This document shows, piece by piece, positions 31,472 to 35,682 of a stretch of DNA of 35,682 bases; position 1 is the first letter of the stretch, and every line of letters begins with the position of its first letter. Source of the stretch: DASSFZ01 sp036514635 (GTDB lineage Bacteria; Chloroflexota; Anaerolineae; Fen-1058); NCBI GenBank assembly GCA_036514635.1, contig DATBWU010000243.1:1-35682 (forward strand), read 5' to 3'. Made by a program: the position numbers and the translations under genes. The notes under the pieces were generated by a model. It worked only from the letters and a program-made list of their open reading frames with translations, made no database searches and was not told the DNA's origin.

Positions 31472-33202
31472 ATGATTAAGAAAGTCCATCTGCCGCTGGT
31501 GATGCTGATGATCCTCAGCATCATGCTGGGCGCTTGCGCGACGCCCGCGACCACCTCTACAGCCGTTCCGCCAACCACGGCTCCGGCTACGCCAACGACG
31601 CCGCCCGAGCCAACGGCCACCGTTGAGCCTGCGCCGGATGTGGCAGCCGTGTTCAAGGCGCTCGTCGATGGCTTGCCGGCCGACAAGGGCTATGCCGTCG
31701 TGTCGGTGACCGCGCTGAACGAGGAACTCGTCGATAAACCACCCTTCCTGCTGGACGTGCGCGAAGATGCCGAGATCGAGAAGGATGGCTACATCGACGG
31801 ATCGGTTCACATCGCCATCCGCGATTTGCTGAAGAACCTGGACAAGCTACCCGGCCAGGACGAAGCGATCGTCGTTTACTGCGCGTCGGGGCATCGCGGC
31901 GGTTTTGCGCTGGCGAGCCTGAAACTCCTGGGCTATACCAACGTGCGCAACCTGGGTGGTGGGATGGCCGCGTGGAACAAGGCGAACCTGCCGGCCGTCA
32001 CCGGCTCGATGCCTCCGGCGGCGAAGACGCTCGGCAGCCCGGCGATCAAAGACCAGGCTGTCTTCAACCTGCTGGACGAGTTCCTGAGCAGCCTGCCGGA
32101 TGGCTTCTACACGATCAAGGCGGACCAGCTCAGCGAGGCGCTGGCGGCCAATACGCCTCCTGCGGTGATCGACGTTCGCACGCTCGATGAGTGGAACAAA
32201 GACGGTTACATTGAAGGCGCGATTCACCTGCCCCTGGGCGAATTCTTCGCCAACCTGAACCAGCTACCCAATCCGGATCAACCCGTGGTGATCTATTGTG
32301 GTTCCGGCTACCGAGGCGCGATCGTCCTGATGGCGCTCCGGCTGATGGGCTACAGCGATGTCACCAATCTGGCCGGCGGACTGGGCGCGTGGAAAGCGGC
32401 CAATCTGCCGGTGGCTGGTTGGGTGGATTGGCCGACGGTCTGGGCTGAATTCCTGGCCGCGTCGCCCGAGCACGGGTTCTACATGATCAAGGCAGAAGAC
32501 CTCAATGCCTCGCTGGCCGATAATCCACCCTTCCTGCTGGATGTGCGCGAAGTGTCCGAGGTCGAAAAGGACGGATACATCGCGGGCGCTGTCCACATCC
32601 CGGTGCGTGAATTGCTAAAGAACCTGGATAAGCTGCCCGGCGTGGATGAGCCGATCGTGGTCTACTGCGCATCAGGACATCGCGGCGGCATGGTAGTGGC
32701 TGCGCTGAAGCTGCTCGGTTATAGCGATGTGCGCGACCTGGGTGGCGGTCTGGGCGCGTGGAAGAAAGCGAATTTTGCGGTGGAGATGGGGCAACCGGAA
32801 GCGCCCGTCGCCGGCAACTCGCCTGAAGTCGATGCCACCCGGCTGCGCGATCTGGATGCCTTCCTCTCCGGCCTACCGGATGGCTTCTACACGGTAAAAG
32901 CAGCCGATCTGAACACCGAGCTCACCGGCACACCCGCGCCGATCTTGGTAGACGTTCGCACGCCCGAGGAAACGGCGAAGGGCTACATCGAAGGCTCGCT
33001 GCTGATCCCGATCGACCAACTGTTGGGCAACCTGAACCAGCTGCCCGACAAATCCGCGCCGATCGTCGTGACGTGCCAGTCGGGCCATCGCGGCGCGATG
33101 GGGTTGATAGCGTTGCGTATGCTCGGTTACTCGAACGTCCGCAACCTGGGCGGTGGCGTAAGCGCCTGGAGCACAGCCGAACTTCCGTTGACTACGAATT
33201 AG
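31472..33202 (+). CDS. Lipoprotein with four tandem rhodanese domains
   Basis: 576 residues. Signal with lipobox LGAC (Cys near 22), then a Thr/Pro-rich linker (to about 55). Four rhodanese domains each end in an active-site loop: CASGHRG, CGSGYRG, CASGHRG and CQSGHRG. All four keep the nucleophilic cysteine. Domains 1 and 3 share LLDVRE...EKDGYI and LLKNLDKLPG; domains 2 and 4 share LPDGFYT.KA and LNQLP, so a two-domain unit seems to have been duplicated. Rhodaneses carry sulfane sulfur (or selenium) as a persulfide. An extracellular membrane-anchored carrier next to cytochromes suggests sulfur-compound respiration. AAGGAGG lies 7 nt before ATG. Confidence 0.93.
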   Translation: MIKKVHLPLVMLMILSIMLGACATPATTSTAVPPTTAPATPTTPPEPTATVEPAPDVAAVFKALVDGLPADKGYAVVSVTALNEELVDKPPFLLDVREDAEIEKDGYIDGSVHIAIRDLLKNLDKLPGQDEAIVVYCASGHRGGFALASLKLLGYTNVRNLGGGMAAWNKANLPAVTGSMPPAAKTLGSPAIKDQAVFNLLDEFLSSLPDGFYTIKADQLSEALAANTPPAVIDVRTLDEWNKDGYIEGAIHLPLGEFFANLNQLPNPDQPVVIYCGSGYRGAIVLMALRLMGYSDVTNLAGGLGAWKAANLPVAGWVDWPTVWAEFLAASPEHGFYMIKAEDLNASLADNPPFLLDVREVSEVEKDGYIAGAVHIPVRELLKNLDKLPGVDEPIVVYCASGHRGGMVVAALKLLGYSDVRDLGGGLGAWKKANFAVEMGQPEAPVAGNSPEVDATRLRDLDAFLSGLPDGFYTVKAADLNTELTGTPAPILVDVRTPEETAKGYIEGSLLIPIDQLLGNLNQLPDKSAPIVVTCQSGHRGAMGLIALRMLGYSNVRNLGGGVSAWSTAELPLTTN

Positions 33203-33230
33203 CCTCGCCGGCCGAGCCGGGACGATTTGT

Positions 33231-33262
33231 GACGGACACGAAGGTAACCCTTCGTGTCCGTC
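33231..33262. terminator. Bidirectional terminator hairpin between convergent genes
   Basis: GACGGACACGAAGG (33231-33244) pairs perfectly over 14 bp with CCTTCGTGTCCGTC (33249-33262), loop TAAC. It sits between the stop codons of the rhodanese gene (plus) and the DUF35 gene (minus). No strong U-run on either side. Confidence 0.75.
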
Positions 33263-33316
33263 TGCGCTTTATACAATGCGTCAGCGTCGCGTATGAAGTT
33301 GAGCTGGGCGGTGGGG

Positions 33317-33721
33317 TCAATGTGCGCCCATTCCGCCAGGACGAAATTTGTAGCCGTACACAATCGCGCCGCGATCGCCGTTGGATTGCAGCGTGCGCGT
33401 GACCATCTCAACCGGCATGCCGATCCGAATCTCGTCGCGATTCACGTCGGTCAATTGCGCCGTGACGACCGGGCCTTCTTCCAACTTGATCAGCGCCACG
33501 GTGTACGGAGCCTGCTCCTCGTGGCTGGCCGGAGCCTGATAGACGTGGCTGAACGAGAACACCTCGCCGCGACCCGAGAACACGAACGGCGCGTGCGCGG
33601 GCGAGCCGCACTCCGGGCACACGTCGCGCGGCGGAAAGATCTTGCTCCTGCAGTCCGGGCACTCCTCGCCGATCAGCGAGTAGCGCTGCGTCTTCAATCT
33701 CCAATGACGTGGAACATCCAT
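33317..33721 (-). CDS. Zn-ribbon/OB-fold DUF35 protein (acyl-CoA enzyme partner)
   Basis: A 134-residue protein. The N-terminal rubredoxin-like zinc ribbon has CPDC and CPEC (about residues 21-39), followed by the OB-fold (GRGEVFSFSHVYQAP, then PYTVALIKLEEGPVVTAQL and IRIGMPVEM). In archaea such DUF35 proteins bridge thiolase and HMG-CoA synthase and channel acetoacetyl-CoA; in actinobacterial sterol degradation they pair with Ltp2/ChsH enzymes. Here it lies downstream of a thiolase homologue and an HMG-CoA synthase on the same strand, the archaeal-style trio. 86 bp with a hairpin separate it from the thiolase gene. Confidence 0.92.
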   Translation of the reverse strand: MDVPRHWRLKTQRYSLIGEECPDCRSKIFPPRDVCPECGSPAHAPFVFSGRGEVFSFSHVYQAPASHEEQAPYTVALIKLEEGPVVTAQLTDVNRDEIRIGMPVEMVTRTLQSNGDRGAIVYGYKFRPGGMGAH

Positions 33722-33743
33722 GATAGTTCCTCCTGAATAAGTT

Positions 33744-33810
33744 CGTTGACAAATGACGAAGGACCAATGACGAAGGACGAATGCCGTCGTCCGTCTTTCG
33801 TCCTTCGTCA
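33744..33810. repeat. CGAAGGAC-word hairpin between the thiolase and DUF35 genes
   Basis: AATGACGAAGGACC and AATGACGAAGGACG occur in tandem, then TGACGAAGGACGAA (33768-33781) pairs perfectly over 14 bp with TTCGTCCTTCGTCA (33797-33810). The right arm overlaps the thiolase stop codon. Confidence 0.8.
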
Positions 33811-34983
33811 GTCTCTCACCAGAATGTGAGTGACCGCCGTTGCGCCGTTCGCGCCGAGGGATTGCGCCAGCCCGATGCGCGCGTTAGCAATCTGATTCGG
33901 GCCGGCCTGACCGCGCAACTGTTGCACGGCTTCGACGATCTGATAGACGCCCGTCGCGCCGCCGGGATCGCCTCGACCCTTCAGCCCGCCCAGCGTGCTG
34001 ATCGGCGTCTTGCCGTCGCGAATGATGCCGCCGCCCTTCGCAAAGTTCACGCCGCCGCCGCGCTCGGCGAAGCCGCACGCTTCTAGCGACAGCGCGGCCA
34101 GCACCGTCGCCGCGTCGTGCAATTCTGCGAAGTGAACGTCTTTCGCCGCCATGCCGGCCTGCTCGTAAGCGCGATGCGCCGAGGCCTCCGCCGCGGACAG
34201 CCACAGCGGGTCGCGCCGCTCGGCAAGCCCCAGCGCATCGGTCGCCGCCGCCGAGGCCGCGATGCGAACCCGTGCGGCGCCGTTTGCCGCCGATCCATCG
34301 CCGCGCGACTTCGCCCACTCGCTCGGCACGAGGACGATCGCCGCCGCGCCATCGGCCGGAGCCGCCGCGTCGAACAGGTTGATCGGGTCGGCCACCATCG
34401 GCGCCTTGACGAACGACTGCACCGTCAGCTTGTTATGGAACATCGCATAGGGGTTGGTGCCGGCGTTCAGGTGAGCATTGATGCTGAACGCCGCGAAATC
34501 GGCCAGCGCCGTGTCGTACTCGTGCATATAGCGACGCATCATCATCGCCGCGACGGCCAGCGGCGTCACACCGTGCACCGCCTCGTAATCGCTATCGGTC
34601 GCCGTGGCCTGCGCCGTGATCGCTGCCGAGCCGACCACATCGCTCAACTTCTCCACACCGACGACGAGCGCGATGTCCATCAACCCGCCCGCGACGGCGA
34701 GGTAAGCCTGCCGCACCGCCGCCGCACCCGAGGCCGACGCCGCTTCGATGGTGATCGCCTCGACGCCGCGCAGCCCGACGAAATCGGCGATCAGCGCGCC
34801 GAGGTTGCCCTGCCCGCTCAGCTCGCCCGCGAGCATGTTACCGACGAACAACCCATCCGCCCGATCGACATTGGCTTCCTTCGCCGCGCTCTTGATTGCT
34901 TCCAGCGCCAGATGGCGCAGCGAAATGTCCCAGTGCTCGCCAACCTGTGTCTGTCCGATTCCGATGATGCTTACATCACGCAT
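33808..34983 (-). CDS. Thiolase-superfamily protein with Ser at the usual nucleophile position
   Basis: 391 residues, archaeal-type (SCP2-like) thiolase fold: MRDVSIIGIGQTQVGEHWD at the start, GLFVGNMLAGELSGQGNLG, the nucleophile-elbow segment ITIEAASASGAAAVRQAY, then FAELHDAATVLAALSLEA (catalytic His region) and GGLKGRGDPGGATGVYQ near the end. Family members normally have EAACASG; here the codon is TCG (Ser, near residue 82). The enzyme may therefore not form the acyl-Cys intermediate of acetoacetyl-CoA thiolase and could act as an aldolase, a partner or scaffold, or be weakened. It lies between HMG-CoA synthase and DUF35. Confidence 0.9.
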   Translation of the reverse strand: MRDVSIIGIGQTQVGEHWDISLRHLALEAIKSAAKEANVDRADGLFVGNMLAGELSGQGNLGALIADFVGLRGVEAITIEAASASGAAAVRQAYLAVAGGLMDIALVVGVEKLSDVVGSAAITAQATATDSDYEAVHGVTPLAVAAMMMRRYMHEYDTALADFAAFSINAHLNAGTNPYAMFHNKLTVQSFVKAPMVADPINLFDAAAPADGAAAIVLVPSEWAKSRGDGSAANGAARVRIAASAAATDALGLAERRDPLWLSAAEASAHRAYEQAGMAAKDVHFAELHDAATVLAALSLEACGFAERGGGVNFAKGGGIIRDGKTPISTLGGLKGRGDPGGATGVYQIVEAVQQLRGQAGPNQIANARIGLAQSLGANGATAVTHILVRD

Positions 34984-34984
34984 A

Positions 34985-35050
34985 GTGCCTACTTCTTTAC
35001 TGACTCTCTGATCACTGACTTACTGATTACTGACCAGTGACCAGTTATCA
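34985..35050. repeat. TTACTGATCACTGA-type word repeat
   Basis: Repeated ACTGA/CTGATTACTGA/CCAGTGACCAGTTATCAG words fill the gap between the HMG-CoA synthase stop codon and the thiolase start. The same words as at 23854-23939, 11 kb away. Confidence 0.7.
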
Positions 35051-35682
35051 GTTCATCAGTAGTTTCTTGCGGTAGCGCGCATACGTCGCGTAATCGATTT
35101 CCACGCGGCGGGCGATGTAGTCGCGCGTCGCCGTCGCGCGCTTCTGCCGATCAGCGATCTTGTCGGTGACGGTGATGCTGAATGCATCGCTGCCCGCGCC
35201 CGACCCGAACGACACCATCAGTACCCGGTCGCCCGGCCTGGCCTGATCGAGGATCGCCGTCAGGCCGATCAGGCACGACCCCGCATAGGTGTTGCCGATC
35301 TCGTTGACCAGCAGGCCGATCTGAATTTGCTCCGGCTTGAAGCCGAGCATTTGCGCCGCGCGCTGCGGGAACTTCACGTTGGGCTGATGGAAGACAGCAT
35401 AGGTGTAGTCTTCCGGCTTCGTGCCTAGCTCCTCCATCAACTGCTCCGCCGCCGAGGTGATGTGCTTGAAATACGCCGGCTCGCCCGTGAAGCGGCTGGC
35501 GTGCTCAGGGTAATGCGCGTATTGTCGCCGCCAGAAGTCGGGCGTGTCGGTCACAAACGACAGCGACGCTTCGATCGCCGCCAAGCTCTCCTCCGCCGCG
35601 CCGACGATGTACGCTGCGCCTCCCGCACCTGCCGTGTACTCGAGTGCGTCACCGGGTCGGCCCTGCGCGGTGTCCATGCCGA
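35048..35682 (-). CDS. mvaS: Hydroxymethylglutaryl-CoA synthase, archaeal type (5' part outside window)
   Basis: The frame is open through the right edge; 211 C-terminal codons are visible. Recognisable stretches: GMDTAQGRPGDALEYTAGAG, the catalytic FHQPNVKFPQRAAQ (His), LLVNEIGNTYAGSCLIGLTA and VLMVSFGSGAGSDAFSI. These match archaeal-type HMG-CoA synthase (a ketoacyl synthase III-like fold) better than the eukaryotic or Gram-positive forms. It condenses acetyl-CoA and acetoacetyl-CoA to HMG-CoA, the committed precursor of mevalonate and isoprenoids. It is followed on the same strand by the thiolase homologue and the DUF35 protein, supporting a thiolase-HMGCS-DUF35 complex. Confidence 0.92.
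   Translation of the reverse strand, partial: GMDTAQGRPGDALEYTAGAGGAAYIVGAAEESLAAIEASLSFVTDTPDFWRRQYAHYPEHASRFTGEPAYFKHITSAAEQLMEELGTKPEDYTYAVFHQPNVKFPQRAAQMLGFKPEQIQIGLLVNEIGNTYAGSCLIGLTAILDQARPGDRVLMVSFGSGAGSDAFSITVTDKIADRQKRATATRDYIARRVEIDYATYARYRKKLLMN

Overview
Window: about 35.7 kb of GC-rich bacterial DNA, densely coding on both strands, with structured repeats in many gaps. Most likely a Chloroflexota bacterium (Anaerolineae-like). This rests on a short IF-2 in a nusA-rnpM-infB-rbfA-nrnA operon, a T-box-controlled valS, large GAF-rich histidine kinases, an archaeal-type thiolase/HMG-CoA synthase/DUF35 cluster, and intergenic hairpins of a style I associate with that phylum. The assignment is inference; no rRNA is present.

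Layout. 1-6.5 kb (minus strand): MFS transporter running off the left edge, glycerate 2-kinase, two DinB-type proteins (one with a HicB-like N-terminus), a REP-associated tyrosine transposase with its palindromes, and an arsenic group (ArsN2-like acetyltransferase, ArsM, SigZ-like sigma factor with a cysteine-rich tail). 6.7-9.6 kb (minus): valS with a complete T-box leader (GUC specifier, antiterminator, terminator) and a consensus promoter. 9.9-11.7 kb (minus): metallo-beta-lactamase-fold protein coupled to a chromate transporter. 11.9-19.0 kb (plus): two overlapping membrane histidine kinases with five and two GAF domains, without a response regulator. 19.0-19.7 kb: four multi-hairpin elements and a perfect promoter. 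19.7-25.3 kb (plus): nusA, rnpM, infB, rbfA, nrnA. 25.3-25.7 kb: another repeat block.

25.7-33.2 kb is a respiratory electron-transfer locus. On the minus strand lie lysR, an octaheme membrane cytochrome c, a Tat-exported four-cluster ferredoxin and an NrfD quinone-interacting subunit, overlapping or nearly so. Divergent from lysR on the plus strand lie a twelve-heme lipoprotein cytochrome and a lipoprotein with four rhodanese domains. The twelve-heme gene is interrupted by an in-frame TGA. Upstream of it are the signal peptide and one heme motif; downstream are eleven heme motifs with no signal peptide. Starting 17 nt after the TGA there is a 3-nt loop beginning with G on an 8-bp stem, which fits the bacterial SECIS pattern. 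The best reading is one selenocysteine-containing multiheme cytochrome, and this is the main discovery candidate. Electrons could pass between menaquinone (NrfD), the FeS protein, the octaheme cytochrome and the selenocytochrome, with the rhodanese lipoprotein handling sulfur or selenium species; that pathway is inference.

33.3-35.7 kb (minus): DUF35 Zn-ribbon/OB-fold protein, a thiolase homologue whose usual nucleophilic cysteine position is serine, and the C-terminal part of an archaeal-type HMG-CoA synthase. They resemble the start of the mevalonate pathway.
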